DNA of 64,000 nucleotides, from positions 248,001 to 312,000 of the forward strand of contig JAFDYV010000003.1 of NCBI GenBank assembly GCA_018267275.1. Direction: 5' to 3'. Below, one piece after another: positions 52,403 to 59,928 of the stretch. Position numbers and translations under genes: made by a program. Source of the stretch: Bacteroidota bacterium (GTDB taxonomy: Bacteria > Bacteroidota > Bacteroidia > Cytophagales > Cyclobacteriaceae). The first letter of the stretch is position 1, and every line of letters starts with the position of its first letter. The notes under the pieces are model-generated. The model ran no database searches and was not told the DNA's origin. It was given only the letters and a program-made list of their open reading frames with translations.

Positions 52403-53179
52403 ATGGCCATTGTTACCTTACTTACGGATAGCGGAACAAGTGACCATTACGTAGCGGCCATTAAAGCCAAAATACTGGGCATCAACCCCGGCCTTACGCT
52501 GGTAGATATCAGTCACCAGATTGCCGCGTGCGATATTGCGCACGGAGCATTTGTGCTGAGGTCCGTGTTCCGCGATTTTCCCGTAGGCACGGTGCATTTA
52601 GTGGGTGTTGACGCAACCGGCAACCGCGATGACCTTTTTATTGCCTTGCAAATGGAAGATCACTTCTTTGTGGGTGTTGACAACGGATTGCTGGGCTTAA
52701 TCAGCGAGAAAACACCGCAGCAAGTGGTGCAACTTAATTCAGTCAATCCCATTAAAACTACTTTTCCGGAAAAAGATGTTTTTGCACCCGCTGCCGCGAA
52801 ATTGGCAAGCAATGTAGCAATCACCACGTTGGGCAAACCGTTGACCAACTTCAAAAAGATGACCGACCGCCACGTGAAAGCCAACAAGCGCCTGATTGCA
52901 GGCCATGTGATACGCGTAGATCATTTTGGTAACCTGATTACGAATATTCCCAAAGAAGTGTTTGATGTGTTGAGCGCTGGCAAAATGTTTACGGTACAGT
53001 TTGGAGGCGAGAAATTCAGGCGCATCCACAAAAGCTATTTTGACGCAGAGCCCGGAGACTGTGTGTTGATCTTTAATTCGATGGGATTTTTGGAAATAGG
53101 GATGTACAAAGGCAACGCCAGCGAGTTGTTGGGGTTAAAGTATGATAGCCCGGTGAATATTTTGTTTGACGAAACTTGA
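52403..53179 (+). CDS. SAM hydroxide adenosyltransferase (DUF62 family)
   Basis: A 258-residue protein of the family that hydrolyses S-adenosylmethionine to adenosine and methionine with hydroxide, related to chlorinase and fluorinase. Seen motifs: IVTLLTDSGTSDHYVAAIKAKI (DSG rather than the common DFG), LVDISHQIAACDIAHGAFVL, HLVGVDATGNRDD, VGVDNGLLG and VIRVDHFGNLITNI. Length matches. It stands alone; the hairpin at 53178 may act as terminator. Confidence 0.9.
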   Translation: MAIVTLLTDSGTSDHYVAAIKAKILGINPGLTLVDISHQIAACDIAHGAFVLRSVFRDFPVGTVHLVGVDATGNRDDLFIALQMEDHFFVGVDNGLLGLISEKTPQQVVQLNSVNPIKTTFPEKDVFAPAAAKLASNVAITTLGKPLTNFKKMTDRHVKANKRLIAGHVIRVDHFGNLITNIPKEVFDVLSAGKMFTVQFGGEKFRRIHKSYFDAEPGDCVLIFNSMGFLEIGMYKGNASELLGLKYDSPVNILFDET

Positions 53180-53236
53180 TACGGGAACTGGATACTAGAT
53201 ACTGGTTTCCAGTATCTAGCATCCAGTTCCCGTATC
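53178..53236. repeat. Inverted heptamer element forming a 28-bp hairpin
   Basis: Four 7-bp units (GATACGG, GAACTGG, then two ATACTnG units) on the plus strand are followed by a 3-bp loop and the same four units inverted, with one mismatch in 28 bp. It starts within the stop codon region of the DUF62 gene. No gene is enclosed. It could also work as a transcription barrier. Confidence 0.8.
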
Positions 53237-53256
53237 CAAAAATCCAATAACCATTT

Positions 53257-53556
53257 ATGTTGATAAGAATCGTTCGTATGCATTTTACCGAAGCAGGGGT
53301 AGAAGAGTTTTTGGAGATTTTCAATGCGCACAAAACCGCCATCCGCAATTTTCCGGGATGTTCACATCTTCAATTGCTCAAAGATGCCGAAGATCCCAAC
53401 TGTTACACCACCCTCAGCCATTGGGATAAACCCGAGAGCCTTGAAGCTTACCGCAAATCAGAGTTGTTTGGAAAGGTATGGGGGCGCGTCAAAACATTGT
53501 TTAGCGAACGAACGCAAGCATTTTCTTTAGACAAGTTCATAGATGTAAATGCATAA
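53257..53556 (+). CDS. Antibiotic biosynthesis monooxygenase (ABM) domain protein
   Basis: A 99-residue ferredoxin-like dimeric alpha-beta protein of the ABM superfamily. RIVRMHFTEAGVEEFLEIFNAHKTAIRNFPGCSHLQLL and CYTTLSHWDKPESLEAYRKSELF follow the family pattern. Members include quinol and heme monooxygenases, but the heme ligands are not evident, so the substrate is unknown. It ends at a terminator next to tRNA-Leu. Confidence 0.88.
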   Translation: MLIRIVRMHFTEAGVEEFLEIFNAHKTAIRNFPGCSHLQLLKDAEDPNCYTTLSHWDKPESLEAYRKSELFGKVWGRVKTLFSERTQAFSLDKFIDVNA

Positions 53557-53557
53557 A

Positions 53558-53584
53558 AAAGCCCCGACTCGCGTCAGGGCTTTT
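53558..53584. terminator. Bidirectional terminator between ABM gene and tRNA-Leu
   Basis: Stem AAAAGCCC / GGGCTTTT with a short inner extension and a loop around CTCGCG; a T-run follows in either direction. It serves both the ABM gene (plus) and the tRNA (minus). Confidence 0.75.
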
Positions 53585-53585
53585 G

Positions 53586-53667
53586 TACCTAAGGCCGGAA
53601 TCGAACCGGCACACCTTGCGGTACACGATTTTGAGTCGTGCGCGTCTACCAGTTCCGCCACTCAGGC
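53586..53667 (-). tRNA. tRNA-Leu (anticodon CAA)
   Basis: An 82-nt class II tRNA on the minus strand. The acceptor stem pairs GCCTGAG with CTTAGGT (two G-U pairs), the anticodon stem is CACGA/TCGTG with loop CTCAAAA, so the anticodon is CAA at 53631-53633, followed by a variable arm and the T arm CCGGTTCGATTCCGG. CCA is not encoded. It decodes UUG leucine codons. Confidence 0.95.
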
Positions 53668-53800
53668 ATTTTCCCTTTGGTAGATTCCAATTTCAAGGCT
53701 TTTGCTTTGAATTGGGGTGCAAATATGCCCAAAAGTTTCTGAATCATCCAAACCTGCCCGCCACTTTTCTCCTATCTTTACCGCACAAAACCATTAACGC

Positions 53801-54271
53801 ATGCAAATCACAAAACACGCTGTCGCCTCAATTCACTATACCCTTACGGATAATGATGGGAACATTTTAGATTCCAGCGCTGGACGTCAGCCGCTCACTT
53901 ATATCCAGGGAATCGGAAACCTTATTCCTGGCATGGAAGAGGGGCTGGAGGGACGGCTGAAGGGTGACAAATTCAATTTGAAAGTAAGCCCCGAAAAAGG
54001 CTACGGCATAAAGAATAATCAGCTCGTGCAAAAAGTGCCTGTGGCTGCCTTTGGTGGCCAAGAGGTGAAAGTAGGCATGCAATTTCAGACCAACCAAGGT
54101 TCGGTGGTAACTGTTACACATGTGGGTTTGGGCGAGATCACTGTAGATGGAAACCATCCGCTGGCGGGCGTTGAACTGAACTTTGCCGTAGAAGTGATGG
54201 ACATTCGCCTGGCTACAGATGATGAAATTGCCCACGGCCACGTGCATGGTCCGGGTGGACATCATCACTAG
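53801..54271 (+). CDS. FKBP-type peptidyl-prolyl isomerase, SlyD-like
   Basis: A 156-residue cytoplasmic chaperone/isomerase. It has the interrupted FKBP fold of SlyD: YTLTDNDGNILDSSAGRQPLTYIQG, LIPGMEEGLEGRLKGDKFNLKVSPEKGYG, the insert-in-flap chaperone domain (MQFQTNQGSVVTVTHVGLGEITVDGNHPLAG) and NFAVEVMDIR. The His-rich C-terminus (HGHVHGPGGHHH) probably binds nickel or zinc. A TATCTTTA -7-like box lies about 40 bp upstream. Confidence 0.93.
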   Translation: MQITKHAVASIHYTLTDNDGNILDSSAGRQPLTYIQGIGNLIPGMEEGLEGRLKGDKFNLKVSPEKGYGIKNNQLVQKVPVAAFGGQEVKVGMQFQTNQGSVVTVTHVGLGEITVDGNHPLAGVELNFAVEVMDIRLATDDEIAHGHVHGPGGHHH

Positions 54272-54350
54272 TTTAATTCTGAGGGAGGAACGACCGAAGA
54301 ATCTCACTTGTTAACGAGTGGGTTCCCTTCCATTAAAATCGTGATGTGAT

Positions 54351-54860
54351 TTACTTGAGTATTATGTTCGCTGCCTCTATCAAATTCATCACTTTAAATT
54401 CCGCTTCGTTTTCGGGCTCTATTTCGTGCCCGATTTGAATCGTTTTGATTCCCAACGCACGCGCAGGAATAATGTCGCGACCGCGGTCACCAATCATCCA
54501 TGACTGAGTGAAGTCAATATTGAATTTTGCCTGTGCTTTTTCAAACATCAAACTACCCGGTTTACGCGAGAGCGATGCCGTTACGGTGGGGTGATAGGGG
54601 CAAAAATAGAAATGGTCGATGAGGTTACCCGATTGCGCCTGAAAATATTGGTGGCATGCTTCCATCTGTTGTTGAGTATACAAACCCTGCGCAATACCCG
54701 ATTGGTTGGTAACCACCACCAAAAGATATCCGGCTCGTTTCAGTTGATTTAAACCTTCCACAACACCGGGCAAAATCTTAAACTTTTCTACCAAAAAAGT
54801 ATAGTTGGGGTTGTCTTCATTTAGCACCCCATCGCGATCTAGAAATACACATTTATTCAT
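54351..54860 (-). CDS. HAD phosphatase of the HisB-N / GmhB group
   Basis: A 169-residue HAD-superfamily phosphatase resembling D-glycero-D-manno-heptose-1,7-bisphosphate 7-phosphatase. The nucleophile motif is FLDRDGVLNEDN at the start, motif II is VVTNQSGIAQG and motif III/IV is WMIGDRGRDIIPARALGIKT. Of the Zn-binding residues of GmhB, CPYHP is kept but the later CxC is replaced (SLSRKP), so the metal site seems lost. Other substrates are possible. A single gene, divergent from the glycosyltransferase. Confidence 0.85.
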   Translation of the reverse strand: MNKCVFLDRDGVLNEDNPNYTFLVEKFKILPGVVEGLNQLKRAGYLLVVVTNQSGIAQGLYTQQQMEACHQYFQAQSGNLIDHFYFCPYHPTVTASLSRKPGSLMFEKAQAKFNIDFTQSWMIGDRGRDIIPARALGIKTIQIGHEIEPENEAEFKVMNLIEAANIILK

Positions 54861-54927
54861 GGCCCAAAGCTATCGTGTGTGGGGCCAACCTCCAATTTTC
54901 AAATCTGGAAACTTAGATATTAATGTT

Positions 54928-54935
54928 TAGTTTTG
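54928..54935 (+). promoter_or_regulatory. Candidate -7 promoter box
   Basis: TAGTTTTG fits TAnnTTTG, 22 bp before the TTG start at 54958. No clear -33 TTG at the expected distance. Confidence 0.45.
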
Positions 54936-54957
54936 TTGCGCAACCAAAAAAAGGCAC

Positions 54958-55701
54958 TTGAGCAACGCGTTAGTCATTATTCCCACCTATAATGAGAAAG
55001 AAAATATTCATGACATGATTCATGAAGTGTTTTCGCTGCCGAAGAGTTTTCATCTACTAATTGTGGACGATGGCTCGCCAGATGGCACCGCTCAAGTGGT
55101 GAAAGAGCTTCAAAAGAAATTCAATACCAGCGAAGTAAAACTGCACTTGATTGAGCGCTCGGGCAAGTTAGGATTGGGTACCGCCTATATCACCGGGTTT
55201 CGTTTTGCTTTTGATAAACACTACGAATATGTGCTTGAAATGGATTGTGATTTTTCGCACAATCCAAAAGATTTAATTCGACTGTTGGCTGCCTGTGAAG
55301 AAGGTGGTTACGACCTGGCGGTGGGTTCGCGGTATTCTAACGGTGTAAATGTGGTGAATTGGCCGATGAGCCGCGTGTTGATGTCATATTTCGCGAGTAA
55401 ATATGTTCGCTTCATCACGCGCATGCCCATCCACGATACCACGGCAGGATTTGTATGTTACCGCAAAACAGTGTTGCAGAGCATCCATTTAGAGAACATC
55501 AAGTTTATCGGCTACGCCTTTCAAATAGAAATGAAGTTTTTGGCGTGGAAATATAAATTCAAACTCACCGAAGTGCCCATCATCTTCACTGATCGCACGC
55601 GCGGCCAATCAAAAATGTCGGCTGGTATTTTTAAGGAAGCTGTGTTGGGTGTATTGTTTATGACAATCCACAGTTGGTTTAAAAATTATGCGAAGGTTTG
55701 A
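54958..55701 (+). CDS. Polyprenol monophosphomannose synthase-like GT2 glycosyltransferase
   Basis: A 247-residue family 2 glycosyltransferase similar to dolichyl-phosphate mannose synthase, transferring a hexose from a nucleotide sugar to polyprenyl phosphate. Motifs: LVIIPTYNEKENI, IVDDGSPDGTAQVV, KLGLGTAYITGF, EMDCDFSHNPKDL (DxD-like) and the RYSNGVNVVNWPMSR region. It lacks C-terminal transmembrane helices. The start is TTG (54958-54960); no in-frame ATG is available upstream before a stop, and an internal start would cut the first strand. Confidence 0.92.
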   Translation: MSNALVIIPTYNEKENIHDMIHEVFSLPKSFHLLIVDDGSPDGTAQVVKELQKKFNTSEVKLHLIERSGKLGLGTAYITGFRFAFDKHYEYVLEMDCDFSHNPKDLIRLLAACEEGGYDLAVGSRYSNGVNVVNWPMSRVLMSYFASKYVRFITRMPIHDTTAGFVCYRKTVLQSIHLENIKFIGYAFQIEMKFLAWKYKFKLTEVPIIFTDRTRGQSKMSAGIFKEAVLGVLFMTIHSWFKNYAKV

Positions 55702-56070
55702 TTAACCCCCCCCATCCTTCGGTTCCCACAATTCAATTTTGTTGCCGTCTGGATCCATGATCCAACCAAATTTTCCGTAGGGATATTCTTGAACCTCCCC
55801 AACTATCTGCACACCCTCTTCCTTCAACACCTTTAGCAATTCCACCAAGTTTTCTACGCGGTAGTTGAACATGTAGGGTTTATCACCTGGCTCAAAGTAT
55901 TTTGTCTTTTCGTCAAAAGGACTCCAAGCAGTCACGGCCGGCTCTTTGGCATCTTCCTTGCCCACCTCTTTCCATTGAAAAGAGAAACCATATTCATCTC
56001 CCTTCATACCCAAATGGGTGGCATACCATTCTTTCATTTTCTTGGGGTCTTTTTGTTTTAAAGAAAACAC
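55702..56070 (-). CDS. VOC (glyoxalase/bleomycin-resistance) family protein, 5' end apparently frameshifted
   Basis: A 122-codon frame of a VOC metal-binding fold: MKEWYATHLGMKGDEYGFSFQW, then YMFNYRVENLVELLKVLKEEGVQIVGE and GKFGWIMDPDGNKIELWEP. The frame begins with GTG, but an ATG at 56093-56095 in another frame encodes MKRVTGLGGVFFK, the usual start of this subfamily. The two frames meet in an A-run near 56055-56062, where deleting one A would give a continuous normal-length gene. So this is either a true frameshift or a sequencing error. Substrate unknown. First gene of a minus-strand operon tail. Confidence 0.8.
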   Translation of the reverse strand: MFSLKQKDPKKMKEWYATHLGMKGDEYGFSFQWKEVGKEDAKEPAVTAWSPFDEKTKYFEPGDKPYMFNYRVENLVELLKVLKEEGVQIVGEVQEYPYGKFGWIMDPDGNKIELWEPKDGGG

Positions 56071-56125
56071 CCCCCAGTCCGGTCACTCGTTTCATAAGTT
56101 ATTAAATTTTATTCGTTTGTTTATT

Positions 56126-56521
56126 TTATGGTGTTAATTTATACCCAAGAAAACTGCCGAGGAATTTCGATGAATTGGCGATAGCAAAGATCAAAAAGAA
56201 ATCAGTCCAATTTACCCCTGCTGCGGTGATGATGATAACGTCTAGTACCAGGTAGATGAGTGGGAAAAGAATAATTAATTTGAACACATCAGGGTATCCT
56301 TTTTTCTTCCAATACCTTGCAACGAGAAAGAAAACTATAAAACCGAATATCCCTGAAATATACGGTGCGGATGTGTTGGCGTGAGCTTCATAAACGCTTT
56401 GCTCCTGATTTGGATTGATGAGGTAAGAATAAACAGCCACCTCAGCAAACGAAATAATAACCAAGGTTATCATTGTCAGCAGCACTAACCCAACTAACTT
56501 CAAAATCAAATACTTTTTCAT
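56126..56521 (-). CDS. Small polytopic membrane protein
   Basis: A 131-residue protein with four hydrophobic segments (LKLVGLVLLTMITLVIISFAE, ISGIFGFIVFFLVARYW, FKLIILFPLIYLVLDVIII, and the C-terminal FFLIFAIANSSKFLGSFLGYK). No family recognised. It lies 9 bp downstream of the DUF1801 gene on the same strand and upstream of the VOC gene, so it is in the same operon. Confidence 0.65.
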   Translation of the reverse strand: MKKYLILKLVGLVLLTMITLVIISFAEVAVYSYLINPNQEQSVYEAHANTSAPYISGIFGFIVFFLVARYWKKKGYPDVFKLIILFPLIYLVLDVIIITAAGVNWTDFFLIFAIANSSKFLGSFLGYKLTP

Positions 56522-56530
56522 TTTTCAATT

Positions 56531-56986
56531 TTACTTCCTGTTTTTCAGGTAACTCTCATATTTTTCGATCCAATCTTTTGGCGTCATCTTTTTGGCCAGC
56601 TCGGTAAAAAGCTTTAAAGGAACATCTTCGGCTTTCTTGAAGCGAATGCAGCTGCCGCCCATATCAAGTTTTTTCTCAGAATGCTTTTTCCACTCTTTCT
56701 CAAACCATTCGCGCAAATCGCCTTGCATGCCCATGTGGTACACCGCAATGTGGTTCTTCTGCGAGGCAATGTTGACAAACGGAAGCGGCAATTTGGGCGT
56801 GGCATGATAACCAGCCGGATAAAGTTTGTGTGGCACCACATAACCAATCATGCCATAACTCATCTGCTCTTCAAAACCCTTTGGCAAGTTTTTCTTAAAA
56901 GTGTTCCGCAATTGGGTGATCACTTTTTTGCGATCTTCGGGTAAATGATCCAAATATTCGGCTACAGTTTTGACTTTCGATTGCAT
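56531..56986 (-). CDS. DUF1801 domain protein
   Basis: A 151-residue soluble protein of the DUF1801 (YdhG-like) family: YLDHLPEDRKKVITQLRNTF, EEQMSYGMIGYVVP, FVNIASQKNHIAVYHMG, then GGSCIRFKKAEDVPLKLF. The fold is frataxin/SRPBCC-unrelated and the function is unsettled. DUF1801 and VOC genes often occur together in Bacteroidota, as here. It begins 2 bp after the DUF4199 stop. Confidence 0.88.
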   Translation of the reverse strand: MQSKVKTVAEYLDHLPEDRKKVITQLRNTFKKNLPKGFEEQMSYGMIGYVVPHKLYPAGYHATPKLPLPFVNIASQKNHIAVYHMGMQGDLREWFEKEWKKHSEKKLDMGGSCIRFKKAEDVPLKLFTELAKKMTPKDWIEKYESYLKNRK

Positions 56987-56988
56987 GG

Positions 56989-57525
56989 CTATACTTTTTC
57001 GGTAGCTGGTAAAAATTCTTTCTTGCGTAATAAGCCTGCGCTAATGAGCGATATGATCAAACCCACTGGAAACATTTCCACTAAGGCAGTGAAGGAAAAA
57101 CGAAATAGTAAATTGCGTTCGTACATCTCAAACATCTCGCGCTGTTCTTTCAGTTTTTCTTCGGAGGCTCCCTCTTTTTTCAAGTTATCTTCATACACCT
57201 GTGTCATTTTCTTTTTGTACTCAGGCGACATGCTTGAGTAGGAATACTCCCACGTAAGTGCATAAATGGCAGATGCCAATAAAGAAATAAGCAACCCCAC
57301 CTGCAATGCTTTCCAAAAGGTGATCTGACCGTTTTGGTGGTTATCTCGGTAGCTTTTGATGCCGAACAAGACCAGCGATAGCGCCACCACCATGGTGGAG
57401 TACCCGAGCAGTTGGCCGTTGCTGATGTCCAGCGAACCCTTTTCGTAAAGGGGCATTGTAATAAGCATCATGGCTGCCACAATAGCACCAGCTATCAGGC
57501 CGTAAACGAGGACGATTTTTTTCAT
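56989..57525 (-). CDS. DUF4199 membrane protein
   Basis: A 178-residue protein with four transmembrane segments and a central charged helix (SSMSPEYKKKMTQVYEDNLKKEGASEEKLKEQREMFEMYE region, residues about 100-140) characteristic of the Bacteroidota DUF4199 family. Starts MKKIVLVYGLIAGAIVAAMMLIT. Function unknown; such genes frequently neighbour LuxR-type regulators, and one lies upstream here at 57724. Confidence 0.85.
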   Translation of the reverse strand: MKKIVLVYGLIAGAIVAAMMLITMPLYEKGSLDISNGQLLGYSTMVVALSLVLFGIKSYRDNHQNGQITFWKALQVGLLISLLASAIYALTWEYSYSSMSPEYKKKMTQVYEDNLKKEGASEEKLKEQREMFEMYERNLLFRFSFTALVEMFPVGLIISLISAGLLRKKEFLPATEKV

Positions 57526-57659
57526 AACTTTTTTTGTTTTGGTGGGGCGAAATAGCTCGCAATCGCGCCCAAATCCTTCACCCGAAAGGGTGAATTGAAC
57601 TAAAAATACTATAAATCGCCTGAAAGTGGTAGCGGGAATTGACGCCTGGCGAGACTCTT

Positions 57660-57707
57660 CCCTGTCTGCAGAAGCCGAAGGGCAGGCAGGGCGAGAGGCT
57701 CAGAATT
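57660..57707. repeat. Palindromic dispersed repeat copy
   Basis: CCCTGTCTGC and GCAGGCAGGG (57660-57669, 57682-57691) form a 10-bp stem with one G-U pair, followed by GCTCAGAATT, which also ends the repeat at 52356-52395. The rest of the 57526-57723 gap has no gene. Confidence 0.5.
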
Positions 57708-57723
57708 AAGGGCCAGTATTAGG

Positions 57724-58152
57724 TTAAGGAATCAACCGAAGCTGTTTTGCCTTTTGGATCGCCTGGGTCCTGCGGCTGACTTCCAACTTTAAGAAAAGGT
57801 TAGAAGTATGCGTTTTCACGGTATTGAGGGAAACGAAAAGCTTATCGGCAATCTCTTGATTGCTTAGCCCTTTGGCCATCCACTCCAACACTTCATGCTC
57901 GCGCTTGCTGATGCCAAGTTTGTTCAATTCGAATTCATTCAAAATAAAATCGGGGCCTAGTGTAATGGTTACAATCTTTTTCCGAGTAAGGTTAAGGCCG
58001 GCCCAGATGCCTAATACTGTAAAAAACACGGCCAAAATGGTGAGGTAAATTTCCAGTGAAAGGTCGCGCACCATAAACCGAAATTCCAGCCACTTCAGCA
58101 GCCAGATCAGTGCCGCGAGCGCAACCGCGTAAGCAACGATTGTCTTCCTCAT
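57724..58152 (-). CDS. Membrane-anchored LuxR-type transcriptional regulator
   Basis: A 142-residue protein with two N-terminal transmembrane segments (YAVALAALIWLLKWL and LEIYLTILAVFFTVLGIWAGL) directly followed by a LuxR/GerE helix-turn-helix (LGISKREHEVLEWMAKGLSNQEIADKLFVSLNTVKTHTSNLFLKL region, residues about 80-125). There is no receiver domain, so it is not a response regulator; the signal would act through the membrane part. It lies 4 bp downstream of the hydroxy-acid oxidase gene and upstream of the DUF4199 operon. Confidence 0.88.
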   Translation of the reverse strand: MRKTIVAYAVALAALIWLLKWLEFRFMVRDLSLEIYLTILAVFFTVLGIWAGLNLTRKKIVTITLGPDFILNEFELNKLGISKREHEVLEWMAKGLSNQEIADKLFVSLNTVKTHTSNLFLKLEVSRRTQAIQKAKQLRLIP

Positions 58153-58156
58153 GAAG

Positions 58157-59419
58157 CTACGCCAATGAATCCTTTGAAATCTCAGAAATATTCTTACATC
58201 CTGCCAAACCCATAGTCAATTCAAAATCTGCCATCAGGTTGCGCAACACTTGTCGAACGCCTTCTTCACCGGCCAATGCCAAGCCGTATACATAAGGCCT
58301 GCCAATGCATACTGCGTTTGCGCCCAACGCCAGCGCCTTGAATACATCTGCACCACCGCGCACACCACTATCGAGCAATACAGGTATTTGTTTGTTCACC
58401 GCTGCCGTTATCCCTGGCAGGGCATCAAATGTGCTTATGGAACCATCGACCTGACGGCCACCATGGTTGGACACAATAATGCCATTCATTCCGTAGTCGA
58501 TGGCTTTTCGTGCATCGTCAGGGTGCAAAACTCCTTTCAGCAACACAGGCAACTTGGTGTGCTCGCGCAAAAATTTTAAATCGTCCCACGTCAAAGCTGG
58601 ATTGGAGTAAATCGAAACAAATTTCTGCACTGCTTTTATCGGTCGGCCGGACTTCAATTTAGAAAAGAAGCCGCTGCCCGGGTAATTGTTCACCAACGTA
58701 ATCAAACCCGACAACGAATGGGCTGTTACATTCCTTTTCTCGGCAGGCACCGGCTCATCCATCAACTTCTGAAAAACAGGGTCAGACGTATATTGTGCAA
58801 TGCCTCTGCCTTCCATAAAAGGCAAATACGCCATATCCAAATCTCGTGTGCGCCAACCCAGCATGGTCGTATCGAGCGTTACCGCGATGGCTTGGCAGCC
58901 GCATTTTTCGGCACGCTGAACAAAACTCGCTACTAAGTCGCGCGATTTGCTCCAATACAACTGAAACCAACGTGGACTATTGCCCATCGCACGGGCCATC
59001 TCTTCCATCGGCTTAGATGCTTGGCTCGAAAAAATGTAAGGAATACCCAAAGATGCCGCAGCCTTCGCCACCGCTACATCGGCTAGTGGGTGTACCAACT
59101 CCAACACGCCAATCGGAGCCAACAAAAAAGGCGAAGCATATTTTTGGCCGAGCAACTCAACAGAAGTATCGCGCTCGCTCACGTTGCGCAGCATGCGCGG
59201 AATGATTTTGTATTGATCGAATGCCGAGCGGTTACTGCGCAATGTCGACTCAACGCCAGCCCCGCCAATGATGTAACCACGCGCCCGAGCACTCATTTTT
59301 GCCGCTGCTTTTTCTTCCAACACATTTGGGTCAACCGGCACCAATGGCGGAATGCCCGCAAAGCCATTGGTATAAATTTCTTTTTGTCGGTTGAGGCCGG
59401 AAGTAGAGGTGGCAATCAT
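58157..59419 (-). CDS. FMN-dependent alpha-hydroxy-acid oxidizing protein
   Basis: A 420-residue member of the glycolate oxidase / lactate 2-monooxygenase family, oxidising 2-hydroxy acids to 2-keto acids. FMN and substrate residues are intact: FLLAPIGVLELVHPLADVAVAKAAASLGIPYIFSSQAS, RWFQLYWSKSRDL, VTLDTTMLGWRTRDL, LPVLLKGVLHPDDA, and the active-site HIS region IVSNHGGRQVDGSI. LGWRTRDL is typical of lactate 2-monooxygenase-like members, but the true substrate is open. It probably shares an operon with the LuxR gene. Confidence 0.92.
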   Translation of the reverse strand: MIATSTSGLNRQKEIYTNGFAGIPPLVPVDPNVLEEKAAAKMSARARGYIIGGAGVESTLRSNRSAFDQYKIIPRMLRNVSERDTSVELLGQKYASPFLLAPIGVLELVHPLADVAVAKAAASLGIPYIFSSQASKPMEEMARAMGNSPRWFQLYWSKSRDLVASFVQRAEKCGCQAIAVTLDTTMLGWRTRDLDMAYLPFMEGRGIAQYTSDPVFQKLMDEPVPAEKRNVTAHSLSGLITLVNNYPGSGFFSKLKSGRPIKAVQKFVSIYSNPALTWDDLKFLREHTKLPVLLKGVLHPDDARKAIDYGMNGIIVSNHGGRQVDGSISTFDALPGITAAVNKQIPVLLDSGVRGGADVFKALALGANAVCIGRPYVYGLALAGEEGVRQVLRNLMADFELTMGLAGCKNISEISKDSLA

Positions 59420-59422
59420 GCG

Positions 59423-59450
59423 ATTTCAGATTTAGGATTTCAGATTTGAA
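59423..59450 (+). repeat. Tandem ATTTCAG heptamers
   Basis: Four consecutive 7-bp units (ATTTCAG twice, with two variants) just upstream of the hydroxy-acid oxidase gene. Same unit as at 51327-51354, 8 kb away. No opposing arm. Confidence 0.65.
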
Positions 59451-59464
59451 TGCTATCAAATGCT

Positions 59465-59917
59465 CTAAACTTTGTTTTTCGTATCCATCAAAATTGTTAC
59501 AGGCCCATCGTTTACCAATTCTATTTGCATGTCCGCACCAAACTCACCTGTTTGTATTGCCTTGCCAAGCTGTTCATTCAGTTTCAAAATCATTTTTTGG
59601 TAGACCGGAATGGCCACTTCAGGTTTAGCGGCTTTGATGTAGCTGGGGCGGTTTCCTTTTTTGGTGCTGGCGTGCAACGTAAACTGGCTCACCAAAATGA
59701 TATCTCCACCATCGTCCTTCACGCTTACATTCATCACTCCTTCGGCATCATTAAAAATCCGTAGGTTAACAATCTTGCCCGCCAGCCATTCAATGCCTTC
59801 ATCATTGTCGGCATCTTCAATTCCTAACAGCACCAACAACCCTTTTTGTATGGTAGCTTTTTTCAGACCTTCAATTTTAACTGAAGCACGCGTCACGCGT
59901 TGAATAACGGCAATCAT
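59465..59917 (-). CDS. dtd: D-aminoacyl-tRNA deacylase
   Basis: Removes D-amino acids and mischarged glycine from tRNA. The 150-residue protein has the diagnostic VSQFTLHAST near residue 77 and the Gly-cisPro motif region near the C-terminus (NDGPVTILMDT), with GNRPSYIKAAKPE between. The start is MIAVIQRVTRASVKIEG, canonical. It lies 11 bp downstream of the Rossmann-fold gene in a minus-strand operon. Confidence 0.96.
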   Translation of the reverse strand: MIAVIQRVTRASVKIEGLKKATIQKGLLVLLGIEDADNDEGIEWLAGKIVNLRIFNDAEGVMNVSVKDDGGDIILVSQFTLHASTKKGNRPSYIKAAKPEVAIPVYQKMILKLNEQLGKAIQTGEFGADMQIELVNDGPVTILMDTKNKV

Positions 59918-59928
59918 AAAAGATTGAG

